A stretch of DNA of 64,000 nt, taken from positions 248,001-312,000 of the forward strand of contig JAFQEO010000035.1 in the NCBI GenBank assembly GCA_017399005.1. The letters run 5' to 3'. The position numbers and the translations under genes were made by a program. Shown here piece by piece: positions 1-6,720 of this stretch. How positions within the stretch are numbered: the stretch's first letter is position 1; each line of letters begins with the position of its first letter. This DNA comes from Peptococcaceae bacterium. GTDB taxonomy: Bacteria; Bacillota; Peptococcia; Peptococcales; Peptococcaceae. The notes beneath the pieces are model-generated. The model made no database searches. It worked only from the letters and a program-made list of their open reading frames with translations, and was not told where the DNA came from.

Positions 1-341
1 AGCTCAAGCGGGCCGGTTTAGACTACTGGCACCTGCTGGATTTACACATTTACGAAAATCTCGATGAATTTCTGGAAAAACACGGCGACAAACGCCTGTT
101 TTTAGCCACCACCAAAGCCGATAAACACTACGACGAAGTAGAATTTCAGGACGGAGACTTTATCGTATTCGGCAAAGAAACCAAAGGTCTGCCGCAGATG
201 ATGCACGACCGCTACCCGGACACCCGCATCAAAATCCCGATGCTGGATAACGCCGCAGCCCGCTCCTTAAACTTGTCCAACTCCGCAGCCATCATTGTGT
301 ACGAAGCATTGCGCCAGGTTGGATTTTTAGGATTAAAGTAA
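1..341 (+). CDS. trmL: tRNA (cytidine(34)-2'-O)-methyltransferase TrmL, C-terminal part
   Basis: The first codon read in frame is at position 3, and the gene begins outside the window. The 112 visible residues carry the SPOUT methyltransferase signature: FGKETKGLP, then IPM, then RSLNLSNSAAI and YEALRQ, which form the knotted SAM-binding site. TrmL/YibK methylates the ribose of the wobble base of tRNA-Leu in the cytoplasm as a homodimer. The stop codon is followed 30 bp later by a rho-independent terminator, so this is the last gene of a rightward transcript. Family assignment is firm because the C-terminal trefoil-knot motif is diagnostic. Confidence 0.93.
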   Translation, partial: LKRAGLDYWHLLDLHIYENLDEFLEKHGDKRLFLATTKADKHYDEVEFQDGDFIVFGKETKGLPQMMHDRYPDTRIKIPMLDNAAARSLNLSNSAAIIVYEALRQVGFLGLK

Positions 342-371
342 AGAGAATTCACGTAAAACTGTATGATTACC

Positions 372-415
372 AAAGGATGACTTCCCGTTCAGGGCCGTCA
401 TCCTTTTCTTTTTAT
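372..415 (+). terminator. Rho-independent terminator after trmL
   Basis: A 10-bp stem (AAAGGATGAC paired with GTCATCCTTT) with a 15-nt loop is followed by a T-rich run. It separates trmL from the leftward genes that follow. Confidence 0.8.
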
Positions 416-532
416 GCTTTTCTTTTTTGCTTTCCGTTCCTAATGTTTCGGATACATCCCCTCTGGTTTGTGTTATGAATCCCTCCGGGGGCTGCGTCCG
501 TTTTTCTATCGTCGGTCTGTTTTATCCGGTTT

Positions 533-1021
533 TTATTTGTGTTCCTGCTTCTGCCCGATGAGCGTGCCGCTCAACTTTTGTGTGCTATGGATTTTTGCCT
601 CCAGCACGCGCAAATTATCGTACACTCGCACACAGGTGCCGCCGGTAAAGCGGATATACACACCGCTCTCATCCTGTATGAGCTGCTCTGCATGGTGCAG
701 CACCACATAGCCGGTAACGGCATCGTACCGGCCGATTTTTTCCCGCCCTTTTACCGGCACCAGGCAAAACTCCTGCTTCAGCACAAGGGGCACACGGCGG
801 GCATTTTGACCCAGCACCGTGCGGCTCTGCCGTGTTAATACCGACACGCTGCTTCTCAGGTGAAACAGCATATCATCCAGCACGCTGCACAGGCGTACGG
901 GGATTTGCTCTGTACTGCCGTCTAAATAAAGAATCTCCGTGCCGTTGGTGCCGTCGGGCAGATATACCGGCAGAACGGCGCAGATTTGCTGCCAGTGGGT
1001 TTTATAACGGGGCGGGAGCAA
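533..1021 (-). CDS. ComK-like protein (copy 1)
   Basis: This 162-residue protein has no catalytic motif. Its pattern matches Bacillus competence factor ComK: an N-terminal AVLP segment, about 65 residues to a PLVL segment, F-x-L-V-P, a GYVV...H stretch and a V-x-I-R-F-x-G-G turn, in the same order and spacing as ComK's AVLP, PPIMV, FLFP, GWISHVH and VTFSNG. A paralogue lies at 3048-3689. The similarity is read by eye and is remote. The start is uncertain: TTG at 1021 opens the reading frame, but a strong GGAGG sits about 9 nt before an in-frame ATT at 1033, which would add four residues. If ComK-like, it would be a DNA-binding activator, but the ComK C-terminal tail is shortened here. Confidence 0.5.
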   Translation of the reverse strand: MLPPRYKTHWQQICAVLPVYLPDGTNGTEILYLDGSTEQIPVRLCSVLDDMLFHLRSSVSVLTRQSRTVLGQNARRVPLVLKQEFCLVPVKGREKIGRYDAVTGYVVLHHAEQLIQDESGVYIRFTGGTCVRVYDNLRVLEAKIHSTQKLSGTLIGQKQEHK

Positions 1022-1066
1022 TGATTTTTGAATAAGGCAGCGCCTCCTTCTTCGGGGTTGGGATAA

Positions 1067-1170
1067 TTCGCCTGCGGCGAACGGGCTGTCGGGGACGCCA
1101 GCCCCTACACATTACGCCCGTAGGGGACGGCGCCACTAGCGCGCTTTTCTGCGCTGGAGACGTCCCGTCA
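1067..1170. repeat. GC-rich palindromic intergenic element
   Basis: This noncoding stretch is packed with short dyads: CGCCTGCGGCG, a GGGCTG...CAGCCC hairpin, CCCCTAC facing GTAGGGG, and GACGGCG...GACGTCCCGTC. It is much richer in G+C than its surroundings. Related short elements occur at 17927-17950 and 20203-20235. Confidence 0.5.
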
Positions 1171-1173
1171 ATA

Positions 1174-1335
1174 TTAGTATCGGCCTTCCCAGATGGAGCC
1201 TTTCACCAGATCATAGATATCGGCATTGATATCCTGCAAATGCTCCACCGCAAAGGTGTTCTGGCGCAGTTCCAGCAGAATCTCCGTCAGCAGTTGTTTT
1301 TCGCTCAATGCCAGCAATTCTTCATGTTTTTCCAA
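1174..1335 (-). CDS. Small protein of unknown function (53 aa)
   Basis: A TTG start is preceded by a perfect AAGGAGG (1344-1350) at 8-nt spacing. The product begins LEKHEELLALSEKQLLTE and ends GSIWEGRY. It is acidic, soluble and predicted mostly helical, with no recognised family. It lies directly downstream of the phage replication organizer in the same orientation and is probably co-transcribed with it. The strong ribosome-binding site is the main reason to call it real. Confidence 0.6.
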   Translation of the reverse strand: MEKHEELLALSEKQLLTEILLELRQNTFAVEHLQDINADIYDLVKGSIWEGRY

Positions 1336-1494
1336 TCGGTTCGCCTCCTTTCTGTGAACCAGCCACTATCCCAGGAACGCAGGATTTTTGTCAGAGAACA
1401 AGGCGGATTTGGATTTTTTGAGCGACGCGTATTAAACATACGCAAGGCGAAAAAAATCCAAACCAACGCCGCTATCTGGCAAAAAGACAAGTTC

Positions 1495-2451
1495 CTAAGC
1501 GGAGATTTCGCCACGCTGCCACTCGTATTCTTTCTCCACCGCCTCTTCCACGGTATGGATGCGGCGTTCATCAAATTTTTTGTAAATGCCCTCGATGTAG
1601 CTCCAGGTGCAGCCGTTCTGCATAGCGGCCTGCTGAAAGGCATAGCGCAGCAGGTCGGCTTTCTCTGTGCTGAATACGGCACCCCATTCCCCGTCTGGCA
1701 GGGTTCCGGGCATGTAGCATTTGTCGTACACTTTCTCCACGTCGCTTTCATATGCCGCCCGCCCCCAGTATTTACGCGTCAGTTCGGCGGCAAAGTTCTT
1801 CATCTGCACGATAACGCCTCTGGTGGTAAGATGCTGATTCTCGCCGTAGCGAATCTGCTCGTCCGGATTTTCTGCCGCTGCCTCCTCGCCCGCGCCTTGA
1901 CGAAGACGACGACTGGTTTTATCACATACATCCATATCTCCATCTACATCTCCATCTACATCCATATCCTTATCTACATCTACATCTTCATCTACATATT
2001 GGTTGGCAGTCGTTGAAGGTCGTTGAACATCGTTGCCGTCACTGGAAGCACTGCTTAAAGCTGCTTCAAAATGATTCAGCGATTCTTCACCTGTTTTCGG
2101 CTCCTGCTTTTTTCCGGCTTTCTTCGCGCCTTTCTTTGACTCGCTCTTTTCGGCTTTCTTTGCCTCTTTCGCTTTTGCGCTGGCATCTCCGCCTGCTTTT
2201 CCGGCTTCGCTCTTCTTTCTCTGATTGCGTTTCTGGTTGCGGATATCGTTTGCCATCACCGACAGCATCATATCAATAATCGGTTCTTCACTTTTCTGCT
2301 CGCCGGTTCTGACATAATGCATGGCATTGCGAATCAGTTTGCCCAGCTGTTCATCTTTTAAAAACTTCATCTGTTCCTCATAACTGCCGTACATAACAAA
2401 ACTGATTGGATCTTCCTCGTCTAATTTGAGCCACTCGTACATTTCTGCCAT
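1495..2451 (-). CDS. Phage replication organizer (DUF6291-like N terminus, DnaD-like C terminus)
   Basis: The N-terminal 75 residues (MYEWLKLDEE...EEQMKFLKDEQLGKLIRNAMHY) match the short helical domain found at the start of many phage replisome-organizer proteins. A charged Ala/Lys linker and an Asp-Val repeat follow (about residues 150-172). The last 100 residues end in a DnaD/DnaB_2-type helix pair (SYIEGIYKKFDERRI...VEEAVEKEYEW), the element that loads helicase at phage origins. The start has AGGAGG at good spacing. Its neighbours (KilAC antirepressor, small ORFs) fit a prophage remnant or domesticated replication module. No helicase, primase or structural phage genes are present. Confidence 0.7.
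   Translation of the reverse strand: MAEMYEWLKLDEEDPISFVMYGSYEEQMKFLKDEQLGKLIRNAMHYVRTGEQKSEEPIIDMMLSVMANDIRNQKRNQRKKSEAGKAGGDASAKAKEAKKAEKSESKKGAKKAGKKQEPKTGEESLNHFEAALSSASSDGNDVQRPSTTANQYVDEDVDVDKDMDVDGDVDGDMDVCDKTSRRLRQGAGEEAAAENPDEQIRYGENQHLTTRGVIVQMKNFAAELTRKYWGRAAYESDVEKVYDKCYMPGTLPDGEWGAVFSTEKADLLRYAFQQAAMQNGCTWSYIEGIYKKFDERRIHTVEEAVEKEYEWQRGEISA
1928..1997. repeat. Imperfect hexanucleotide repeat coding for Asp-Val/Asp-Met
   Basis: Units of the type CATCTA/CATCCATAT repeat about a dozen times and encode an acidic D-V/D-M/D-G linker in the replication organizer. Such repeats are prone to slippage, so linker length may vary between strains without breaking the frame when whole units change. 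Confidence 0.75.
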
Positions 2452-2471
2452 TGTTCACTGCCTCCTGTTGA

Positions 2472-3020
2472 TTACACACTCTGCTGTTCTGCTGCCAGCT
2501 GCGCTTTTTCCTCCAGCCGTTTTTTACGCCGCACTTCGGTAGCACGGCTGATTCGTTCTTTCTTTTTGGCTGCCTCTTTTGTGTTGATTTCCTCTTTGTG
2601 CCGGTTGAGCACCTCCATAAAATAAATCTGCCCCTCCGGTGTAATTTTCACCGTGCGCCGGACTTTGCTGCGCCCGCTGGCACCCATAATCAGCCGCTCT
2701 TCAAAATCCATCACGCCCAGATTCAGGCTTTTCTGCGTAGGGCGGTTATCGCCACCCGGCATACGGTACAGATACTCATGCTCTCTAAGCCACTGAAACA
2801 GCCGTGTCTCGCCCGTTTCAATGCCGCTCTGCTTTAAAATATTGGCCATCTCCCCCACTTTAATGCTCTTTTCACTGGCCCGTACCGCATCGGCAAACAG
2901 CACCTTGCCTTTTTGTGCCTCCAGCTTTGCCTCCGCCTCCATACGCTGCGCCCGCTCCCTTGCAAGCTCTTCCAGCGCCAGATTTAATAATTCCTGTGTA
3001 TTGCCGCTATTGTGACTCAT
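2472..3020 (-). CDS. Phage antirepressor KilAC-domain protein
   Basis: This 182-aa protein has an N-terminal coiled coil (residues 8-40, LALEELARERAQRMEAEAKLEAQK in part) followed by the KilAC/ANT C-terminal fold: S-I-K-V-G-E-M-A-N-I-L-K-Q, R-L-F-Q-W-L-R, LYRMPGGDNRPTQKS, VKITPEGQIYFMEVL. The usual N-terminal DNA-binding (Bro/AntA) domain is missing, so it is either a stand-alone KilAC protein or a truncated antirepressor. In phages this domain relieves repression or acts with replication proteins. The replication organizer starts 20 bp downstream, so the two are translationally close. Confidence 0.8.
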   Translation of the reverse strand: MSHNSGNTQELLNLALEELARERAQRMEAEAKLEAQKGKVLFADAVRASEKSIKVGEMANILKQSGIETGETRLFQWLREHEYLYRMPGGDNRPTQKSLNLGVMDFEERLIMGASGRSKVRRTVKITPEGQIYFMEVLNRHKEEINTKEAAKKKERISRATEVRRKKRLEEKAQLAAEQQSV

Positions 3021-3047
3021 TAAAAAAACTCCCCTCTGCCTGATTGA

Positions 3048-3689
3048 TTATAGTTCCTGTTTTTGAATGATTTTTTTTACCGCTTTTCTTGCATTGCAGA
3101 TTTCGTACTGCCAGTACTGCTCCTCCATCTCTTTGGCACGATGCAGATTGCGGGTGCGCTCCATCTGCTCCTCCACATCGGTTATATGCTGCATAATCAG
3201 GAGCACCACATCCGGATTTTTAAACACAATCTCACACATATTGCCCGGCTTTTGCTCAATGTGTTTCACATACGGATACACCACATAAGCCAGCGAGCCC
3301 GAATTGCGTACAACCTCTCTGCGGCACTTCACCGGCACAAAACTGTAGTTTCCAAACATCACCAGCGGCACCTTGCGCAGTTCACCGCACTCTGCCCCTT
3401 CATCCAGAAGCACTGCACGCCCCCGCACCACCTCCAGCGTTGTATGAAACATCACCGCCAGCTTCTCCAGAAGCGCCTCACAGCGGCATGGATACTCCTC
3501 ACTCTGGCCGTCAATATACTGCACACGCGTCCAGGTATTGTGGTTCATATCATAAACCGGAACCAGCGCCACCACATAAGGCCAGTACAGAATATAGTTT
3601 GGTATTTTCCTTCTTCTTTTTCGCCGGATTCCTTTTCCGCCCTTTGCTTTCTGCTTTTGTTGCTGTGTTTGTTGCTGTGATTTAAGCAT
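3048..3689 (-). CDS. ComK-like protein (copy 2)
   Basis: This is a paralogue of the protein at 533-1021: the ALVPVYD, KVPLV, SFVPVK, YVVYPYVKHIEQ and EIVFKN segments fall in the same order. The start is set at 3689 because GAGGTG precedes that ATG at proper spacing, while an upstream in-frame ATG at 3728 has no ribosome-binding site. The N terminus carries a Gln/Lys-rich stretch and a basic KGIRRKRRRK patch that copy 1 lacks. The C terminus adds a charged helix. Function is inferred only from remote ComK resemblance; a phage-encoded regulator is the alternative. Confidence 0.5.
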   Translation of the reverse strand: MLKSQQQTQQQKQKAKGGKGIRRKRRRKIPNYILYWPYVVALVPVYDMNHNTWTRVQYIDGQSEEYPCRCEALLEKLAVMFHTTLEVVRGRAVLLDEGAECGELRKVPLVMFGNYSFVPVKCRREVVRNSGSLAYVVYPYVKHIEQKPGNMCEIVFKNPDVVLLIMQHITDVEEQMERTRNLHRAKEMEEQYWQYEICNARKAVKKIIQKQEL

Positions 3690-4027
3690 CGTTTTCACCT
3701 CGAAATAGAATTGTGAGCCTTGCTCCATAACGTATCATACTTCATTTTATTTTTGCACATCAAATTGTGCTAAATCTATTTTTTAGCATTTTCCCTCCTA
3801 AAATCTGTTATTAATAGGCAATATTCGGTAAAAAATAATTCCAGATTTTTCATATTTTCGCCTTATTTTTTCCTGCTATTTACAGCACTTACAGCCAGCT
3901 TGCATTTTTTAGCGATTTAGCACCGATTTAACGAAAATAGAAGGCATTAACGATACTTATATATAAAACAGCATAAAAAAACACCCCCTTCACAAAGAAG
4001 AGCGTGGCTGTAAACGATATTCCGTTT

Positions 4028-4090
4028 GGTTACAGCTTTGTCGAAACCTGTCGAAAGGCACCCTCCGAAAAGAGTGCCTGTAGAATATTT
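4028..4090. repeat. 63-bp hairpin repeat, copy 1
   Basis: It aligns without gaps to 4452-4514, with 56 of 63 positions the same. It contains the hairpin GGCACTC...GGGTGCC. Read on the minus strand, a pyrimidine run follows the hairpin, so this copy can terminate the toxin mRNA. Confidence 0.85.
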
Positions 4091-4105
4091 GGTTTACAAT
4101 ATCAC

Positions 4106-4133
4106 TTGACGAATATTTTCATTTTGTTATAAT
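4106..4133 (+). promoter_or_regulatory. Sigma-70 promoter of the antisense RNA
   Basis: TTGACG (4106-4111), a 16-bp spacer and a perfect TATAAT (4128-4133). It points at the 3' end of the toxin gene on the other strand, with no ORF downstream before a strong terminator. Confidence 0.8.
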
Positions 4134-4139
4134 AAAAAA

Positions 4140-4231
4140 AGAAAAGAGAGAAAGCACAACGGCTTACCCTCTAAATCGTTGGATTGCTCCCGTCACGATT
4201 TGTCAGGTCAGAGACGGGAGTAATTTTTTAT
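4140..4231 (+). ncRNA. Candidate antisense RNA antitoxin
   Basis: Predicted from the promoter at 4106-4133 to the terminator at 4187-4231, giving an RNA of about 90 nt with no reading frame. It is convergent with the Hol-Tox-like gene at 4244-4333 and would pair with the 3' untranslated part of the toxin mRNA. This is the layout of txpA/RatA and bsrG/SR4 type I systems. Confidence 0.65.
4187..4231 (+). terminator. Terminator of the antisense RNA
   Basis: Stem CTCCCGTC (4187-4194) with GACGGGAG (4213-4220), followed by TAATTTTTTA. Confidence 0.85.
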
Positions 4232-4243
4232 TTCATCAAAAAA

Positions 4244-4333
4244 CTACTGCTTCTTACCCATTATCAAGGCGATAATCTCGACAATGAGTGAGGCGAATGC
4301 AATAATGCACAATAAACCTTCCCATGTAACTAT
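4244..4333 (-). CDS. Hol-Tox-like type I toxin (putative holin-like, 29 aa)
   Basis: The product reads VTWEGLFCIIAFASLIVEIIALIMGKKQ after the first codon in shortened form: one hydrophobic helix ending in a basic tail, matching the short single-helix Hol-Tox family (family consensus T-T-Y-E-x-L...I-x-F-A-x-L-V...). A strong GAGGGGG lies 8 nt upstream of codon ATA (4331-4333), exactly where the family has ATG. So either ATA is a weak start, or translation begins at GTG (4340-4342), or the gene has lost its start. Such peptides insert in the membrane and depolarise it unless silenced by antisense RNA. Confidence 0.6.
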   Translation of the reverse strand: MVTWEGLLCIIAFASLIVEIIALIMGKKQ

Positions 4334-4451
4334 GACTACCACCCCCTCACAGGGCAAGCCGTCTTGATACCGTTATGCGCTGCGCAAAACAGCGTGGCTT
4401 TCTCTCAAGGAATATTTTACCACAGGAACACACGGGCAGATATTTAGACTC

Positions 4452-4514
4452 GGTTACAGCTTTGTCGAATAAAGTCGAAAAGCACCCTCCGAAGAGAGTG
4501 CCTGGAGAATATTT
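4452..4514. repeat. 63-bp hairpin repeat, copy 2
   Basis: Second copy of the repeat at 4028-4090. On the minus strand it lies just after the stop codon of the gene at 4518-4727 and forms GGCACTC...GGGTGC followed by TTTT, so here it acts as the terminator of the DUF3990 cluster. Confidence 0.85.
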
Positions 4515-4517
4515 ATT

Positions 4518-4727
4518 TTACCATGCTGTTTTTCCGGTGGCGATGAGGCTGTCCATATCCATAAACGCATTTTCAATTGCCTCCACATGATACAGCTCGT
4601 ACATACCATAAACAAAGTCTGTCAGCCCTTTTTCATCCAGAAGGTTTAATACCTCCGATGCCGTCATACCCTTATGGATGGCGTAGCTTTCCAGCAGGTA
4701 AGTAAAAAACCGAAACTCCTTACTCAT
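4518..4727 (-). CDS. DUF3791 family protein
   Basis: This 69-residue protein has the pattern FFTYLLESYAIHKGMTASEV, LLDEKGLTDFVYGMYELYH, typical of DUF3791. These proteins nearly always sit next to DUF3990 genes. Its ATG overlaps the stop of the preceding gene by 4 bp (ATGA), so the two are translationally coupled. Role unknown; a component of the toxin-antitoxin-like cluster is inferred from context. Confidence 0.75.
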   Translation of the reverse strand: MSKEFRFFTYLLESYAIHKGMTASEVLNLLDEKGLTDFVYGMYELYHVEAIENAFMDMDSLIATGKTAW

Positions 4728-4978
4728 ACCTCATCCCCCCTGATATACAGAGAATTGCGCGGGTCCCCCGTTGCCTCCTCATTCTCCCACATATCATAAA
4801 TTACAAGCGGACTGAAATGCCACAGCTTTAAATCATCATCTGCCAGCATAGCATGCGTTTCCGATGCCAGAAACAGCCTTAGTGCATCCATTTCCGATAT
4901 TTCACGGTTCTGGGCAATCAACCTCGCCAGTTCCGCATCAAACGTCTGAAGAATCGACGGTGCCGTCCGTTTCGTCAT
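4724..4978 (-). CDS. Small protein of the DUF3990/DUF3791 cluster (84 aa)
   Basis: The start at 4978 is chosen because GGAGG precedes it by 9 nt; the longer frame to 5035 has no ribosome-binding site and a Cys/Arg-rich extension that looks spurious. The protein reads ILQTFDAELARLIAQNREIS...DALRLFLASET...LWHFSPLVIYDMWE, all helical. The start lies inside the end of the DUF3990 gene (41-bp overlap in another frame), which suggests tight coupling. Possibly an antitoxin; not assigned to a family with certainty. Confidence 0.65.
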   Translation of the reverse strand: MTKRTAPSILQTFDAELARLIAQNREISEMDALRLFLASETHAMLADDDLKLWHFSPLVIYDMWENEEATGDPRNSLYIRGDEV

Positions 4979-5453
4979 ATACCTTCGCCTCCAAATACCG
5001 CAGCACCGAAAGCCCTTTCTGCGTAAGAAACGCATACTGGTCTGACAGTTTTTGCGGTTTTAATAAAATTAAAGCCGTTTCTTCGTTAATATTGCCCATC
5101 ATATAATCATTAATGACCGGCATGGTATTATCGTTAGCCACAGGGCCAATGACAATATCATATTTTTTACCCGTATATACACCCTTACGATTAGCTGTCA
5201 CAAAATTCAGCCAATCCGCATCCGGTGATTCAAATCGTAATACAGCCAGGCCTGAAAGCTTTTCTTCATCCAGTTCATATATAGAAACCGTTGGTACTCC
5301 ACTCCTGCGACGAAGCGCCTGGTTTTTCGACCATTTATCGGCCTGACTTTCACTGGAAGTTGTATAAAAGCCAGCACCAAAATCAAGCATTCTACGAGAA
5401 ATAATTATTTTAGGTTCTTTAACCTCCACATTGCTGCCATGATATAAACGCAT
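4938..5453 (-). CDS. DUF3990 protein (ADP-ribosyltransferase-like, candidate toxin)
   Basis: The 171-aa protein opens with LYHGSNVEVKEP, continues with LDFGAGFYTTS and has YDIVIGPVANDN near residue 115. These three blocks are the DUF3990 signature and line up with the conserved H/R, S-T/Y and C-terminal positions of the ADP-ribosyltransferase fold. It is the first gene of a three-gene operon with two small proteins, the usual order for this group. AAGGAGCG precedes the ATG. A 17-bp palindrome lies 24 bp upstream of the start. Toxin activity is inferred; no target is known. Confidence 0.8.
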   Translation of the reverse strand: MRLYHGSNVEVKEPKIIISRRMLDFGAGFYTTSSESQADKWSKNQALRRRSGVPTVSIYELDEEKLSGLAVLRFESPDADWLNFVTANRKGVYTGKKYDIVIGPVANDNTMPVINDYMMGNINEETALILLKPQKLSDQYAFLTQKGLSVLRYLEAKVYDETDGTVDSSDV

Positions 5454-5476
5454 GTATATCGCTCCTTATGTTAGAT

Positions 5477-5493
5477 TATTTCTACTAGAAATA
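5477..5493. promoter_or_regulatory. 17-bp palindrome upstream of the DUF3990 operon
   Basis: TATTTCTA-C-TAGAAATA is a perfect 8+1+8 inverted repeat in the leader or promoter region of the DUF3990 gene. Its position fits an operator for autoregulation by the cluster. Confidence 0.55.
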
Positions 5494-5602
5494 TTTGACA
5501 TTAAAAAGGAGAATCCTGCAAAGGTTATAAACAATTCCCCGCAGTTCCCACTGATTTGCATATTGGGGATTACGTGGAGAATCGGATGGAATATTTTCAA
5601 AA

Positions 5603-6700
5603 CTACTTCATGCATTGTTCCCACAGCAAGGCAATATCTTCAGCCAGGCAGCGACGTATAATGTGCTTGGTTTCATTCATTGGAAAAGGCACTTCTGATT
5701 CCACATACCAATCTGCTGCTATCACCTTTGCAACCTCAAGCCGATTCTCTTTGCCCGCAGGCACCACCACATAGTCTCCTTTGCGAATGCTCTCATCATC
5801 GGCAATGTAATAATAGCTTTTCTGCCCTTCTCCAAAAATCACACGACAATACAAATACTCCTGCTCTTCATCGTATTCTTCCAGATATACTCTACGAAAT
5901 CCCCACAAGTCATCAATGTTTAGATTTTCACGCAGGATATCCGATATATCCTTTCCGTTTACCGGAAACTCCGCATACATTGAACCGTTAAAATAAAAAT
6001 TCTCTTTTGCATCATTTGTCAGTTTTAATTCCCAAGTACCTACATCCGTAACAAAACATATCACACGCATGGTACTAAAATACCGCTGAAACGCATCACA
6101 AATAATTTCTGCTTTTTCTTTTTCGATTTTAAACTGAGCCTTGCGGTTGCGCACATACGGAAATCCATATCCATAATCATAACCGCTAAACCATACACGT
6201 CCATCCCTGCAAACCGTCAAATGCTGTTCTATTTCATCTTCCGGCTCCGGCATTGGGCCATAACAAAGCCCACCAGAAATAAGCCGCAGTTTCTGCAAGG
6301 TGCCTTTAAACTCTGACGAACATCCCCCCACCTCTGATGTTACAGAAGAAAGCTCTGATAAACGAGTAAATGCAATAATAAACCATTCCCTGTTTTCAGC
6401 AGAAAGTAAATCACTGATATAATCCCAGTGGGTAATTGCTCGCCATTTTGAAAAAATCGCATTACCAAGAACCATTACATCATCCACACGATGAATAATC
6501 TGTTTCAGGTGGTCGTTCTCATAAAGCGCATCTACTTCCGGAAATGCCCGTTTAAATGATTCCCCCGCATCCATTTTAAAGTTTAAGGCAAAACATTTAT
6601 CACCAAAACCATCTTCCACTTCAAACTGTTTGGTAGTATCGCTCTGATATAATTTCAGATAGTCCTCTGCAAAATGATAAATCGCATTATAATCCGGCAT
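5603..6700 (-). CDS. Hypothetical protein in the restriction-modification operon (365 aa)
   Basis: The start is set at 6700 (MPDYNAIYHF) because GGAGGTG precedes it; a frame-extending ATG at 6715 overlaps that ribosome-binding site. The protein is acidic and soluble. The C-terminal 75 residues (YYYIADDESIRKGDYVVVPAGKENRLEVAKV...ETKHIIR) resemble a small beta-barrel module seen at the end of many Clostridial hypotheticals. No catalytic motif was recognised. It starts about 20 bp after hsdR ends and is probably the last gene of that transcript. Confidence 0.75.
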   Translation of the reverse strand: MPDYNAIYHFAEDYLKLYQSDTTKQFEVEDGFGDKCFALNFKMDAGESFKRAFPEVDALYENDHLKQIIHRVDDVMVLGNAIFSKWRAITHWDYISDLLSAENREWFIIAFTRLSELSSVTSEVGGCSSEFKGTLQKLRLISGGLCYGPMPEPEDEIEQHLTVCRDGRVWFSGYDYGYGFPYVRNRKAQFKIEKEKAEIICDAFQRYFSTMRVICFVTDVGTWELKLTNDAKENFYFNGSMYAEFPVNGKDISDILRENLNIDDLWGFRRVYLEEYDEEQEYLYCRVIFGEGQKSYYYIADDESIRKGDYVVVPAGKENRLEVAKVIAADWYVESEVPFPMNETKHIIRRCLAEDIALLWEQCMK

Positions 6701-6720
6701 AACAGGCACCTCCATGCATT

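Noticed and set aside
1240-2016. A 258-codon plus-strand frame with an Ile/Tyr/His repeat tail
   Set aside because: The repeat is the complement of the Asp-Val tract of the phage replication protein; no independent support.
4028-4514. CRISPR array based on repeated hairpins
   Set aside because: Only two copies separated by 361 bp, with a gene and RNA between; no cas genes anywhere in the window.
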